The notes under the pieces are model-generated. The model was not told the origin of the DNA. It did no database searches and worked only from the letters and a program-made list of their open reading frames with translations. Shown piece after piece: positions 1-9,356 of a stretch of 64,000 nucleotides of DNA (its first letter is position 1; every line of letters begins with the position of its first letter). The DNA lies in the NCBI RefSeq assembly GCF_003966265.1, contig NZ_RXNV01000006.1:124001-188000 (forward strand), in the 5' to 3' direction. This DNA comes from Shewanella atlantica (GTDB lineage Bacteria; Pseudomonadota; Gammaproteobacteria; Enterobacterales; Shewanellaceae). Position numbers and translations under genes: made by a program.

Positions 1-550
1 AGTCGTTACTATCGGATATACGACCCGAGTTAACCGAGGTCAACGACAATCCCTGGCGTTCCATATACAGGTAGTTCAGCGGAAACGTTTCCGTGCGCAT
101 GCCCGATGGGAAAATGCGTAAAATTCTGCCTTCACGGCTGACTTCATAACCATAGATATCTTCCACGACCTGAAGTGCCTCACTGAGCGTAACCCCCTTC
201 AGCGAGAGAGAAATCGTCCCGGACACGCCCGGGTGAACGGCAACACTCAGGGGAGAACCTTGCACCAGACTCGGGAAAAAGACCTTTGCATCGACATCAT
301 TAGCCGATACATCGAAACGACGCTCCGCTCTCACCACCGGAGACAAGCCACTGAGTAGCTCTTTCGATGCCAACTCTTTTTGAATAGCATCGGGCATGAC
401 AGCAGGAGGTGGTGTCGTGGTTTTGTTCTGCTCAGCTTGTACCGAATCAGACAAAACTTGCTTCGATTCTATCGGCTGTGGCCTGTCTGTTGTTTGGCAG
501 GCTGCCAACAAAAGCGCTATCAGAGGCGTAATAATGTTAATCGCTCTCAT
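1..550 (-). CDS. mshL: MshL, MSHA pilus secretin (N-terminal part only)
   Basis: Outer-membrane secretin (PilQ/GspD family) of the mannose-sensitive haemagglutinin type IV pilus. Only the first 183 codons are present; the gene runs off the left edge. The start at 550 gives a lipoprotein-type signal (MRAINIITPLIALLLAAC), so the protein is probably lipid-anchored. A secretin/TonB short N-terminal-like region follows, with the stretch VAVHPGVSGTISLSLKGVTL near residues 75-95. The ATG overlaps the mshK stop codon (ATGA), which indicates translational coupling in the msh operon. Identification rests on operon position and the N-terminal domain, because the secretin channel domain itself is outside the window. 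Confidence 0.88.
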   Translation of the reverse strand, partial: MRAINIITPLIALLLAACQTTDRPQPIESKQVLSDSVQAEQNKTTTPPPAVMPDAIQKELASKELLSGLSPVVRAERRFDVSANDVDAKVFFPSLVQGSPLSVAVHPGVSGTISLSLKGVTLSEALQVVEDIYGYEVSREGRILRIFPSGMRTETFPLNYLYMERQGLSLTSVNSGRISDSND

Positions 551-897
551 TTGAATTTATTTCCCTTTGTCTCTGTTATTGCTTGGTACATTTTCAATTT
601 ACGTCCATCGGCCAAGGACACCGAACTTGAGTCTATTCTAACTATTTTCACACCCTGCACCCTATCACCTAAGACAAAGATCTTATTGTTGATCACAGCA
701 TGAGATGAGGTTTTACCCTTCACTATACTATTAAGAATCAAAGCATTGGCTTGGCCAGACGCTCTGGCGTCAGTAATCACTGCACCTCTTCCTGGCCGTG
801 TTGGGTCACGTAATGTTTCAGCATGGACAGTGCTCGTCAGTAGCACCAGCAATGACACTAATACTGAAAAGAGTGAGCTCGCCTTAATTTGCAACAC
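547..897 (-). CDS. mshK: MshK, PilP-like MSHA biogenesis protein
   Basis: Small periplasmic MSHA biogenesis protein of about 116 residues, the positional and structural counterpart of PilP. I chose the GTG start at 897 because AAGGA lies 8 nt upstream and it gives a clean signal peptide ending TVHA. A longer reading from GTG 918 is open but overlaps mshJ more. After the signal come the DPTRPG motif and a small beta domain (NKIFVLGDRVQGVKIVRIDSSSVSL fold, residues about 60-100), as in PilP/GspC homology regions. It overlaps mshL by 4 nt and mshJ by 14 nt. Confidence 0.8.
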   Translation of the reverse strand: MLQIKASSLFSVLVSLLVLLTSTVHAETLRDPTRPGRGAVITDARASGQANALILNSIVKGKTSSHAVINNKIFVLGDRVQGVKIVRIDSSSVSLADGRKLKMYQAITETKGNKFK

Positions 898-1534
898 TGA
901 TGAAGTCCTTATTGACACTTATGGTGTAAAGCTCCAAAACGACACTGGCGCCTGGATACTCTTCAACCTTGTAATCCATCTGTTTCCAGTAGAGCTTGTT
1001 AGGCATACTTTCAACGGCTTCGATAAACTTTAACAATGAGAAATAATCCCCCTCTAATGTGAGACGGATACCATGGCTATATAGGTTCGTTTTCTTCTCA
1101 TCATCGAGAGCCAGGAGCGGTGTCGGTGCAATGGACTTAAACTCCTGCAACTTTATACCCGTCACCTTGCCTAATAACTGACTCAAGAGGGTAGGCATAT
1201 GATCCGCAGGGATCATATCGACCATCTGGAATGACAGCTGCTCGTCGAGATCTGCACTCTGCTGCCTGAGAACCTGAAGGCGGTTATTGTACTCATCATT
1301 GGGATCTTGAGCTAAGCGTTGCTCATATAGTTCAATCTGTTGCAGCGATATTTTATTTTCTGCGGCGATCACCGTTATCTGTTTAGACAGGGAACTATAT
1401 TTCATTAACAGAGACTCGAGCGGTAGGTAGCAAAGCATACCTATCACGATAAAAGCAGCCGTTGCCACCATCACCCTTTCACGTTGACTCAACAGATCGA
1501 AGCGCTCACCCAATGCTTGCCATCTCTGCTTCAT
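884..1534 (-). CDS. mshJ: MshJ, PilO-like MSHA biogenesis protein
   Basis: Bitopic inner-membrane protein of 216 residues that forms the alignment complex of the MSHA pilus, analogous to PilO/GspM. A short cytoplasmic tail is followed by one membrane segment (about residues 23-42, VMVATAAFIVIGMLCYLPLE). A coiled-coil region (residues 45-100, rich in Q/E/L heptads) and a ferredoxin-like C-terminal half with the typical VRLTLEGDYFSLLKFIEAVE-type strand follow. The start overlaps the stop of the upstream PilN-like gene (ATGA). Confidence 0.87.
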   Translation of the reverse strand: MKQRWQALGERFDLLSQRERVMVATAAFIVIGMLCYLPLESLLMKYSSLSKQITVIAAENKISLQQIELYEQRLAQDPNDEYNNRLQVLRQQSADLDEQLSFQMVDMIPADHMPTLLSQLLGKVTGIKLQEFKSIAPTPLLALDDEKKTNLYSHGIRLTLEGDYFSLLKFIEAVESMPNKLYWKQMDYKVEEYPGASVVLELYTISVNKDFISVAN

Positions 1535-2142
1535 TGATTATTCTCCACACTCTCGCCCGCTTTGCTGGTCAGGGTAAATGCTAATGGCTTGCCCTCTCCA
1601 CGGCTCATTGTCATCGAAGCAAATGCATGCCCCTTAAGCGTGTCGGTTAATTTCAGGCGATCGACCCAAAGTGGCACACTGTGAGGCGCGGAGCTAAAAC
1701 CTTCGAAAATAAAGCTATTATTATCAACCTGAATCCTGCTGAGCCAAATATTGCTATTGGCAACACGAGCGAGATCTTTCATCAGAGGTGAATAGCCATG
1801 ACTGGTCAAGGCTTCTCTCTGGCTCAACTCTCCGAGTAGCATACGTTTCAGCTCCACCTGTTGAGACAGAAGATCGACTTCATCGACAAGCGCCGAATCC
1901 GGTGCACGATTAGCCAGCGCGGTCTCAAGATCTTGCTTCTGGTTATCCAGCTGACGTTTTTGCATACTCAGCTCTGCTTTGTCGGTTTCAAGAGCAGAGA
2001 CTAAGGCATAACTAGCACCACATGCGATGGTGAACAGGCCAACCAAAACCAACAACACCAGAGTAAGGTGATTAAATGATAACCTCAGTTCAGGTGGTAA
2101 AAGTGAAGCAGAAAAGAGATTAACCCTGGTCTTCATCGTCAT
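1531..2142 (-). CDS. mshI2: PilN-like MSHA biogenesis protein (second MshI)
   Basis: A 203-residue bitopic membrane protein of the PilN/fimbrial assembly family. The cytoplasmic N-terminus begins MTMKTRVNLFSASLLPP, and in PilN the matching N-terminal segment docks into the PilM-like partner. One membrane helix follows at about residues 29-50, then a Q/K/L-rich coiled coil, then a periplasmic domain with the WLSRIQVDNNSFIFEGFS strand pair. The start codon overlaps the stop of the PilM-like gene (TAATG). The name mshI2 follows usage I recall for this gene order; the PilN-like role is the firmer statement. Confidence 0.82.
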   Translation of the reverse strand: MTMKTRVNLFSASLLPPELRLSFNHLTLVLLVLVGLFTIACGASYALVSALETDKAELSMQKRQLDNQKQDLETALANRAPDSALVDEVDLLSQQVELKRMLLGELSQREALTSHGYSPLMKDLARVANSNIWLSRIQVDNNSFIFEGFSSAPHSVPLWVDRLKLTDTLKGHAFASMTMSRGEGKPLAFTLTSKAGESVENNQ

Positions 2143-3053
2143 TAATTAACACCTCTTTCTGCCGACTCATCCCGATTAAACTCATCCAGAGCCAAGGCCG
2201 CCATCTTCGCCTCAACAGAGTCGGCTTCAACCGTATTAACCTTTTGGTTAAAGTTAGCGCTAACCAGTTCGGTAAGTTTTCCGACATGACCATTGATCAA
2301 TAGCTCAATCGATACCACAGGAGCCTGGCGCAATTGACTCTCAAAATAATCCATGGATCTCTGTAGCTCCAGGCTGAGATTATCGGCCAGGCCAAATGCA
2401 AGATCCTCGGCGCTCACACTATCGAGCTGATTAAACCCCCTCACACGTCGCTGCATAAATAATTCGCCCTGCCTGATAACAGTCAACAACAACTCCTGAC
2501 CAGAGGTGTGACTCAATACCAGTCTCGCCTGAGCCTCTTCGGTGAATAGGTTAGTAACCGCCATCTCTTCAATATTTATTCCCACGACCTCCATATCGTG
2601 ATCTTGCGCCGCTAACACTAAGGCACTCAAACTCGCCTTTTCAACTACGACAACATTTAATTTGGTATTACCCGGTAATGGAGGCTCGAAGTAATCCAGG
2701 TGAATATCGGTAACAGGCTGGCTAACCATATCTTTAACCGACCAAAGCAGTGCCTGTGTCATCTCTTCAGATTCGACATTGGGCTTGTCGACTAATAGAA
2801 GCTGATAAAAAGCGGAGCACAAGGTTATCTGAACCTGAGCAGGCTCAAATTGCTTTGCTATAAGTGCAAAGACCCCTGACCAATTAGTACCGTCGAACAC
2901 AAATTCATAGGTATCTTTATGCTCATCAGCATTTTCGGAATCATCAATGGCTCGATAAACAACAAGCTTATCAAGACAGACATAGATGCCAATTTTGATT
3001 TTTGAATTAGATTTCTGCCAGAAAGCCAATCTGCTAAAAAGACTCTTTCCCAT
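2142..3053 (-). CDS. mshI: MshI, PilM-like MSHA biogenesis protein
   Basis: Cytoplasmic actin-like assembly protein of about 303 residues, counterpart of PilM, which holds the PilN-like protein at the inner membrane. The fold is suggested by KIGIYVCLDKLVVYRAID at the start, the central VVGINIEEMAVTNLF strand-helix pair, and the SGQELLLTVIRQGELFMQRRVRG stretch. The open frame begins one codon earlier at a TTG, but the ATG at 3053 is the likelier start; the ribosome site is weak either way. It leads the mshI-I2-J-K-L cluster, with 350 nt separating it from mshH. Confidence 0.82.
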   Translation of the reverse strand: MGKSLFSRLAFWQKSNSKIKIGIYVCLDKLVVYRAIDDSENADEHKDTYEFVFDGTNWSGVFALIAKQFEPAQVQITLCSAFYQLLLVDKPNVESEEMTQALLWSVKDMVSQPVTDIHLDYFEPPLPGNTKLNVVVVEKASLSALVLAAQDHDMEVVGINIEEMAVTNLFTEEAQARLVLSHTSGQELLLTVIRQGELFMQRRVRGFNQLDSVSAEDLAFGLADNLSLELQRSMDYFESQLRQAPVVSIELLINGHVGKLTELVSANFNQKVNTVEADSVEAKMAALALDEFNRDESAERGVN

Positions 3054-3056
3054 CAA

Positions 3057-3403
3057 AGAATGCCTATAATCCCTTTACCCATTAGCCCGATGTGTATCTA
3101 AAGTTGAGATTGTCCGGAAACAATTGCAACTAGTTTGCCTACACAAGTAGCTCCCCTTGTATTAAACATACACGGGGAGCGTCAATTTTCTTACGCTCAT
3201 TGTAACGACTAATCTTATAATTTTATAGAAAAAACACCGACTGATTAACTGGTATATAGGTTTAAAGTAGGCTTGTTATTGGTAGATCACAAGCCATGCA
3301 CATGCAATAAACCAGATAGCAACGCAAATAGAACCAAAACAACAGTCCTGTTTACGCTAATTAAATGTAGCTTTACGGACACAGTCACCTGCTTTGCCTC
3401 AAA
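3057..3403. other. intergenic gap between mshI and mshH with a hairpin
   Basis: No gene is visible in this 347-nt gap. It holds a hairpin at 3150-3180, GCTCCCC / GGGGAGC with GTAT / ATAC inside, which may be an end-of-transcript structure for mshH or a processing site. The remainder is A+T-rich and presumably carries the promoter for the mshI-L genes on the minus strand, although I could not fix -35/-10 boxes with confidence. Confidence 0.45.
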
Positions 3404-5314
3404 CTAGATCTCTTCAATAGGGTCACTGAAGATACTCCCTTGCCCGGCACTCACCCCTAAAATCTTCAAGGTTTGCCACTCCTCAAATGACTCTACGCCA
3501 TCGGCAAAAACCTGAACATCGGTGCGATATAAACCACCGATCAAACTACGGACAAACAATTGATTTTCCTGTCTCAGATGAATCTGACGAACGATTGAAC
3601 GATGCAGTTTAATCAGGTCGAAATGACACTCTTGAATATATTGAGTACTCACAACCTCTTGCCCCACCCGGTCGACACAGAGGCTCGCCCCCATCTTTCT
3701 GATCATATCCAGATGGTCTTTTAGCTGCTCTCTATGATGGACGACAATATCTTCATTGACTTCGAATATCAGCCTGGAGGTCAGGTGTCGATATTCGAGC
3801 AAGGTAGTTTTAAGCCAGCGAATAAAGGCGCGACTTAACAGGGTATCCAGACTCAAATTCACACTGTATCTGGTGGTGGTATCGCTGCGGTCATTGAGAA
3901 GATCAAACAGCACGGTCTCGATAACCTGCCTCTCAAACTGAGGCGTCAGGCCACACTTAATCGCCATAGGGATATAGAGGGTCGCCCTGATTAAGTTATC
4001 CTGATTATCGCGGATACGACTCGATATCTCGAAATGATGCGTCTCCATATCGCTATCAACGACGGGCTGAGAGAAAACGACCAGCCGCCGGTTAACGAGG
4101 GCATATTCGAGGAAGCTTCGCCAACGAACAGACCCCTTGGCAAACTCTTCGTCTACGGCCCCTTTATCATACATAAACCAACCACTGGAACCTTGAAATT
4201 GAGCCGCTCTCAGTGCCCGCTCAGACTCGTCCAGCAACTGCTCTTTACTCTCACCCACCTTAAAATAGGCAACACCAATATGGTAAAAATCATCACTATT
4301 TTGTGTTGTCGGCAGCGCCTGACTTAAACAGACCTTAAGCAGTTTAACTGCTAATTTTTCGGCATCTTTCAAGGAGATCTGTGGGACAACGATGGCGAAC
4401 TGATTATAAGAACGTCGGGCAAAGATACTGTTCGCTTGTGTATCTAAAATCTGATTAATATCATTGATGGTCTGCAGCAGCAGTGCATCTATCGACTCAT
4501 CGGCAACCTCTTGCTGCAAAAGATCGAGATCTTCCATCTCCAGCAGAAACATCACTCCGGGAGCCATCATTCCACGATCATTACTTAGTGCATCTAAGCG
4601 GTTCTTCAAAAACAATCGGTTACCAATCCCGGTTTCAGGATCGAGAAAGGTATTTGAACGAATAAATTGATCGAACCTCGCCCTCTGCTTTTGAGCGTCA
4701 TCGAGTTCGAGCAGCATATGAGTCAAGGCTCGATTGATCATTCTGGGCTTACCATGCCCTTTCTCGGCGAGTGCCTGCTCATATTCATTGTTCAAAATAA
4801 GTTTACTTCGAGCGGCTAAATCTTCGATACCCACCAGCTGAACAGACAACCATTGATGTCCAAATCGGACAAAAAACGCAACTGATATGATGCCACCAGA
4901 AAGGATAAGCAGTTCATACCAACTCAAGTCATACATTTGAAACGGCTGGGGGAGAGTCATAGAGAGCTTAAGATGTCGATCTTTTATCAGCACGCTCTCG
5001 TAGGTCACATGGCCTTTATCGGCAGCATCAGCTTGGTACTCATAGACAACTTGACCATTTTCCAGCAGTTGAAATTTTGACGCCTTATAGGCAGCCAAAA
5101 TAGAAGGCAGCCAGGAGGATAGATCTCTGTCACTGTCGTGCTCGTAATGATGCACAAGCATAGACTCGATCTCTGACACCTTTTGTTGCTGAAACTTATA
5201 GGTCAGCTGTGCAAAACTTACCAAGGCGGTAAGTAAGAATATAAAAGCCACTGCGGCAAGAGACAGTAGCCAAAATCCGGTCAGTTTTCTCGTTAAAAGT
5301 CGTGTTAGTTTCAT
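3404..5314 (-). CDS. mshH: MshH/CsrD-like membrane GGDEF-EAL protein, probably degenerate
   Basis: A 636-residue membrane protein of the MshH/CsrD family. CsrD targets the CsrB/C small RNAs for RNase E decay and does not turn over cyclic di-GMP. An N-terminal membrane helix (about residues 13-36), an extracytoplasmic segment and a second helix (about 133-150) are followed by a HAMP-like region. A diverged GGDEF domain then appears: the active-site signature is replaced around RRSYNQFAIVV (about residue 300). The EAL-like C-terminal domain also lacks the EAL triad (FSQPVV..FEISSRIR). Loss of both catalytic motifs is the expected state for this family. It sits upstream of the msh genes, as in vibrios. 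Confidence 0.85.
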   Translation of the reverse strand: MKLTRLLTRKLTGFWLLSLAAVAFIFLLTALVSFAQLTYKFQQQKVSEIESMLVHHYEHDSDRDLSSWLPSILAAYKASKFQLLENGQVVYEYQADAADKGHVTYESVLIKDRHLKLSMTLPQPFQMYDLSWYELLILSGGIISVAFFVRFGHQWLSVQLVGIEDLAARSKLILNNEYEQALAEKGHGKPRMINRALTHMLLELDDAQKQRARFDQFIRSNTFLDPETGIGNRLFLKNRLDALSNDRGMMAPGVMFLLEMEDLDLLQQEVADESIDALLLQTINDINQILDTQANSIFARRSYNQFAIVVPQISLKDAEKLAVKLLKVCLSQALPTTQNSDDFYHIGVAYFKVGESKEQLLDESERALRAAQFQGSSGWFMYDKGAVDEEFAKGSVRWRSFLEYALVNRRLVVFSQPVVDSDMETHHFEISSRIRDNQDNLIRATLYIPMAIKCGLTPQFERQVIETVLFDLLNDRSDTTTRYSVNLSLDTLLSRAFIRWLKTTLLEYRHLTSRLIFEVNEDIVVHHREQLKDHLDMIRKMGASLCVDRVGQEVVSTQYIQECHFDLIKLHRSIVRQIHLRQENQLFVRSLIGGLYRTDVQVFADGVESFEEWQTLKILGVSAGQGSIFSDPIEEI

Positions 5315-5556
5315 AATCCGCTTTCCTGCAGAATTTATTATTATTAATTTCAGAAATATGGATTCAGCTGGTCACGTTAAGTGTTAACTTTTAGTTAACG
5401 CCTAAAATCCCACAATACAAACAAATTCCGTTCTTCACAACGATAATTATCTGTCGCGGCTCGGTAGCCAAAGTTAAAGATTTCGGTCAATGAAACTTCA
5501 GACCTTGTATTAAACAGTATTTTTCAGATAGTTATGTCTTATTAGTAAAAAAACAA

Positions 5557-5579
5557 AAAGGGGCCCTAAAGGCCCCTTT
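5557..5579 (-). terminator. Rho-independent terminator of the malic enzyme gene
   Basis: GGGGCC (5560-5565) pairs with GGCCCC (5571-5576) around a CTAAA loop, extended by AAA/TTT. On the minus strand the stem is followed by a U-rich tail (complement of AAAAAAACAAAAA). It lies about 20 nt past the stop at 5598. Confidence 0.85.
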
Positions 5580-5597
5580 CAGTCTAAAACGGAAAAA

Positions 5598-6845
5598 TTA
5601 AAGCATGTAATTATCCGGCAAAGTTTCGATTGCTGCGACACCTGAATCGATGGCAGCCTGGGCCACCGCTTTAGCAACATTAGAAAGCAAGCGTGGATCC
5701 ATTGGTTTAGGGATCACATAATCGGGACCAAAGCTTAATTCACTGACATCCGGATAAGCCGCTAAGACCGAAGCCGGAACTTCCTCTTTAGCCAGTGCCG
5801 CAATGGCATTGACCGCAGCTATCTTCATTTCATCGTTAATTTTCGACGCTCTGACGTCTAACGCGCCACGGAAAATGAATGGGAAACAAAGAACATTGTT
5901 AACCTGGTTAGGGTAATCACTACGGCCTGTACCCATTATCAGATCTTTACGGACATCGTGTGCGATCTCGGGCCTAATCTCAGGATCCGGGTTTGAACAA
6001 GCAAAGATAACCGGCTTATCTGCCATTAAAGCAACATCTTCGGCAGCCAGTACATCCGGGCCCGACAGGCCTAAGAACGCATCGGCGCCTTTAATCACTT
6101 CTTGCAGGGTGCGCTTATCGGTATTATTGGCAAACAATGCCTTATACTCATTGATATCTTCACGACGAGTATGAATAACGCCTTTTCTGTCAAGCATATA
6201 GACATTTTCACGCTGAACGCCACACTTAACCAGCATTGTCATACACGCGATAGCCGCAGCCCCGGCGCCCATACAGACAAAGATCGCCTTCTCTATCTCT
6301 TTTCCCTGAATTTCAAGTGCGTTGATCATACCCGCCGCAGTGACGATGGCAGTACCATGTTGATCATCATGGAACACAGGTACACTGCAGCGCTCAATCA
6401 AAGCCTTCTCAATTTCAAAACATTCTGGGGCTTTGATATCTTCAAGGTTAATACCACCGAACGTATCGGCAATGGCTTCAACGGTATTGATAAACTCTTC
6501 GGCTGTACGATGTTTAACTTCGATGTCAGTCGCATCAATATTAGCAAAATGCTTAAATAGCAATGCCTTGCCTTCCATAACCGGCTTAGAAGCTAATGGC
6601 CCCAAATTGCCTAATCCCAAAATAGCGGTACCATTTGAGATAACAGCTACGGTATTGCCCTTCGCCGTATAACGATAAGCATCATCAGGATTAGCTGCGA
6701 TTTCACGTACAGGCTCTGCAACACCTGGGCTATACGCAAGTGCGAGATCCATACTGGTTTCTGCTGGTTTAGTCAGGCAAACAGCTGTTTTACCTGGTAC
6801 TGGGAATTCATGATAATCGAGGGCTTGTTGACGAAGATCTGACAT
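5598..6845 (-). CDS. maeB: NAD(P)-dependent malic enzyme, short form
   Basis: Oxidative decarboxylation of malate to pyruvate and CO2 in the cytoplasm. The 415-residue protein carries the malic-enzyme N-terminal domain (LALAYSPGVAEPVREI near residue 40) and the FHDDQHGTA motif near residue 155. The Rossmann segment is VCMGAGAAAIACM, and VIFACSNPDPEI lies near residue 290. I start it at MSDLRQQ (6845), which has AGGA about 8 nt upstream; the longer open frame to 6914 adds an unlikely leader. It is roughly the malic-enzyme part of E. coli MaeB without the C-terminal phosphotransacetylase-like domain. The symbol is therefore by family, and cofactor preference cannot be read off. Confidence 0.88.
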   Translation of the reverse strand: MSDLRQQALDYHEFPVPGKTAVCLTKPAETSMDLALAYSPGVAEPVREIAANPDDAYRYTAKGNTVAVISNGTAILGLGNLGPLASKPVMEGKALLFKHFANIDATDIEVKHRTAEEFINTVEAIADTFGGINLEDIKAPECFEIEKALIERCSVPVFHDDQHGTAIVTAAGMINALEIQGKEIEKAIFVCMGAGAAAIACMTMLVKCGVQRENVYMLDRKGVIHTRREDINEYKALFANNTDKRTLQEVIKGADAFLGLSGPDVLAAEDVALMADKPVIFACSNPDPEIRPEIAHDVRKDLIMGTGRSDYPNQVNNVLCFPFIFRGALDVRASKINDEMKIAAVNAIAALAKEEVPASVLAAYPDVSELSFGPDYVIPKPMDPRLLSNVAKAVAQAAIDSGVAAIETLPDNYML

Positions 6846-7012
6846 TTTTTTAATCCTGAAAATGCGACAAGTTAACTTTTCATAGGGCCTGCAATCTCCC
6901 GACTCTTTAGGCATTAAAAGATGAAGGGGACTGGTTGGGCTAAGATACTAGAAATGACACACTTTTTAAACATAAGATTAGGAAAATTCAGCCGAAGTTA
7001 GTAAGTATTGCT

Positions 7013-7873
7013 CTAAGGTCTATTTTGCAAACTTATCTGCGAAGGATGACTGCTGATCAACTGCCACTTTTTGTAGGAATAATACAACGAACCTCGGACG
7101 ATTACTGGGCTTTCAAGCAAGTTAAGGTTCAAAATGTTGCTAAATTTACCAGATTCCGCTCTAGGTATGCCGACATAAAATTTTTCATCTAAAATAAGCC
7201 ACAAATATTGGCCTTTTCTTTCATATCCGGTAACGACCCCTTTGACCTCGCCCCATCGATTACGATCTTCCCTGCCTAACTCGTCAACCGTCTTAGCGCG
7301 ATAATCAGGATGTGACCATAACCCCAGCTTCTTATCCCTGGCAGTTAACTCGATCAGGTTTAAACACTGCCAAAAATAATCATTCTGATAAACCCGGGTC
7401 GTAGCGAGGCCTTGGCTTAATAGAAGCTCCTGAAGATGCTCGCCACTCTCGGTATAAACATAGGCCAAAGTGCGGCCATAGGGATCCAGTTTCTTTTGAT
7501 CGAAGGATAAGTTTAATACCTGACCAGGTTTGAGATGTTTCTGCAGAAAGTGTCGCGCTTCTTTAGCGTATGGCTGTGACAGTTCTGACGATTTAAAATC
7601 GATTTCCGGCGAATCGACGCCAATCAGGCGTACCAGACGCCCATCTGTCAACGTGAGGGTATCGCCATCATTAACATATTCAAGTTCAACCTGCTCATCA
7701 TAATAGGTGGGAGCACATAAGGCGGACGTCATCACGGCGCTCTGCTCTTTACTCTCCTGTTGAGCTAGCTTTGCCTGCGCTGCTTGAGTCGTAGATGAGA
7801 AGCTGAGGATGAGGGACAGAAAAAGCATGCTAGTCAATGACTTCGAGGAAGACAGCAATTGAAATGCATTCAT
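7013..7873 (-). CDS. secreted thermonuclease-like (SNase) protein
   Basis: A 286-residue exported protein with a staphylococcal-nuclease domain. A signal peptide ends near SSTTQAAQA. The domain spans about residues 65-170: VNDGDTLTL, then RLIGVDSPE, whose Arg and Glu are spaced like Arg35 and Glu43 of staphylococcal nuclease, then DPYGRTLAYV with the Arg87 equivalent. All three catalytic residues are thus present, which argues for an active Ca-dependent nuclease. The C-terminal 80 residues (WGEVKGVVTGYERKGQYLWLILDEKFYVGI) are an extra domain of unknown role. AAGGAG lies upstream of the ATG at a good distance. Confidence 0.85.
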   Translation of the reverse strand: MNAFQLLSSSKSLTSMLFLSLILSFSSTTQAAQAKLAQQESKEQSAVMTSALCAPTYYDEQVELEYVNDGDTLTLTDGRLVRLIGVDSPEIDFKSSELSQPYAKEARHFLQKHLKPGQVLNLSFDQKKLDPYGRTLAYVYTESGEHLQELLLSQGLATTRVYQNDYFWQCLNLIELTARDKKLGLWSHPDYRAKTVDELGREDRNRWGEVKGVVTGYERKGQYLWLILDEKFYVGIPRAESGKFSNILNLNLLESPVIVRGSLYYSYKKWQLISSHPSQISLQNRP

Positions 7874-7941
7874 GTGATCTCCTTATGACCAGGCCCGATA
7901 TTCCTTAGCTTGGGCGCAATAAAAGCTGAATACAGAATAAC

Positions 7942-7968
7942 AAAAAAGGCGCCATAAAGGCGCCTTTT
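7942..7968 (-). terminator. terminator downstream of rpmE
   Basis: AAAAGGCGCC (7944-7953) pairs with GGCGCCTTTT (7959-7968) around an ATAAA loop. An A-rich left flank gives a U-tail on the minus strand, 36 nt after the rpmE stop. The symmetry allows it to work in both directions. Confidence 0.85.
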
Positions 7969-8003
7969 CAAAATTCATTGTAGAAATACTTTTAAAGTAA
8001 AAG

Positions 8004-8216
8004 TTACTTCTTACCAAGAGCACCGAAGCGCTTGTTGAACTTGTCGATACGTCCACCAGTGTCCACAACTTTCTGTGTACCAGTGTAGAATGGGTGACAT
8101 GCACCACATACGTCCAAGTGCAGAGCTTTACCTGCAGTTGAATTTACTTTAATTACGTTACCACAAGTACAAGTTGCAGTGATTTCTGCATATTCAGGGT
8201 GAATACCTGGTTTCAT
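8004..8216 (-). CDS. rpmE: ribosomal protein bL31
   Basis: Large-subunit ribosomal protein L31, 70 residues, starting [12 protein letters not shown]. It is the zinc-binding (C+) type, with cysteines in CTCG near residue 16 and in CGACH near residue 37. The open frame extends 20 codons upstream, but the ATG at 8216 matches the family's invariant start. It is a single gene with its own terminator. Confidence 0.96.
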   Translation of the reverse strand: MKPGIHPEYAEITATCTCGNVIKVNSTAGKALHLDVCGACHPFYTGTQKVVDTGGRIDKFNKRFGALGKK

Positions 8217-8454
8217 TTGGATTACCTCTAAGTTGAAGGCCATGTCGCTCTCCCAACCCGAAGTCGGACACCACATGAAGTTAATAAAATATTAGGCGCG
8301 AGATAATACAGGATGTGGAAAAGAGATACAAGAGAAAAAGCAGGGCTGGGAGTCAACAAAAAGGAGGCGCTGAATAAAACGCAGTAGCTATAACCCCTTG
8401 GGTCTTCTCCCCCGAAATAAGACTTTTTCTGTGACTTATAATTTTACTCTGAAT

Positions 8455-9270
8455 TTATAACTTTTCGTAGATTCTTTTTGCCGTCCTATTATCTCTATAT
8501 TTCTCTTTCAGCGACACCGATGGACAGTGCAAGATAACATCGGCTCTCAGACCACTAATCTCGCCTTTATTGAAAGCCTTAGGGTTGGCCTCGAAGATAG
8601 CAAGAATGGCACCATAAGTACCCATCTCCCACTCTTGACTGTATTGAGTACCAATTCCCCACAGGGTCTGATTGCCGCCATACTCGAGCACGCAATTATC
8701 TTCCGTTAAATCCACAACCTTTGAGTCGTTACTTGTCTGCATTGCCAGCAACACGGCTGAGGCTGGCTTTGCTTTTTTAGTACTAACGACCACATCTGAT
8801 TTGAATTCAGCTTTTTGCTCAACCTGCTTCTGCTTTGTCTTAGATTTAGATTCTGGTTTAAGTTCTGATTTAGCTTTAGTCTTATCGCTAATCCCCTTTG
8901 CTATCTGCTCATCACTGAACAGAGGCAAGGTTTTAACCAGATGCCACTGATTCACCCGGTACTCCTTGACGATTAACTGCGCCGAAGGATCGACCACATC
9001 GTCGACTCCTGTCAGGAGCAACATAAAGTTATTGATAGGTTTAACCATTAAACGCTCATCGCCGCTACTCTGGCGAACAATAAACTGCATCTTATCCAGA
9101 TTTTCATGCCCGGAGACAATGTTCACCCTTAACTTAGGGTAATCACCTAAACCGAACAGTTGTTGATTAATACTCACATGAGAAATTTGAGCATGAGCAA
9201 AGCTAGCCCCGAGAAATTGGACGCTTATCATGAGAAATGAAAACACTGCGATTTGGATAATTCTTGTCAT
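8455..9270 (-). CDS. exported FimV N-terminal-like protein
   Basis: A 271-residue exported protein (signal peptide MTRIIQIAVFSFLMISVQFLG...AHA). Residues 25-120 resemble the N-terminal domain of FimV/HubP-type proteins (VSINQQLFGLGDYPKLRVNI, then a beta-rich segment). A low-complexity K/S/E linker (about 125-165) follows. The C-terminal stretch YGGNQTLWGIGTQYSQEWEM, then ILAIFEANPKAF, resembles the LysM-linked FimV repeat. It lacks the membrane segment and TPR tail of true FimV, so it looks like a stand-alone cell-wall-associated module. I start it at ATG 9270. It is divergent from priA, with 86 nt between the two starts. Confidence 0.6.
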   Translation of the reverse strand: MTRIIQIAVFSFLMISVQFLGASFAHAQISHVSINQQLFGLGDYPKLRVNIVSGHENLDKMQFIVRQSSGDERLMVKPINNFMLLLTGVDDVVDPSAQLIVKEYRVNQWHLVKTLPLFSDEQIAKGISDKTKAKSELKPESKSKTKQKQVEQKAEFKSDVVVSTKKAKPASAVLLAMQTSNDSKVVDLTEDNCVLEYGGNQTLWGIGTQYSQEWEMGTYGAILAIFEANPKAFNKGEISGLRADVILHCPSVSLKEKYRDNRTAKRIYEKL

Positions 9271-9356
9271 TGGATCTCTCCGTCTATAGATAAGAGTAGC
9301 CCTTGACCGACAGGCTGGGTACACTTGCTGTATCCATTGATAAATCTTGTCACCCT

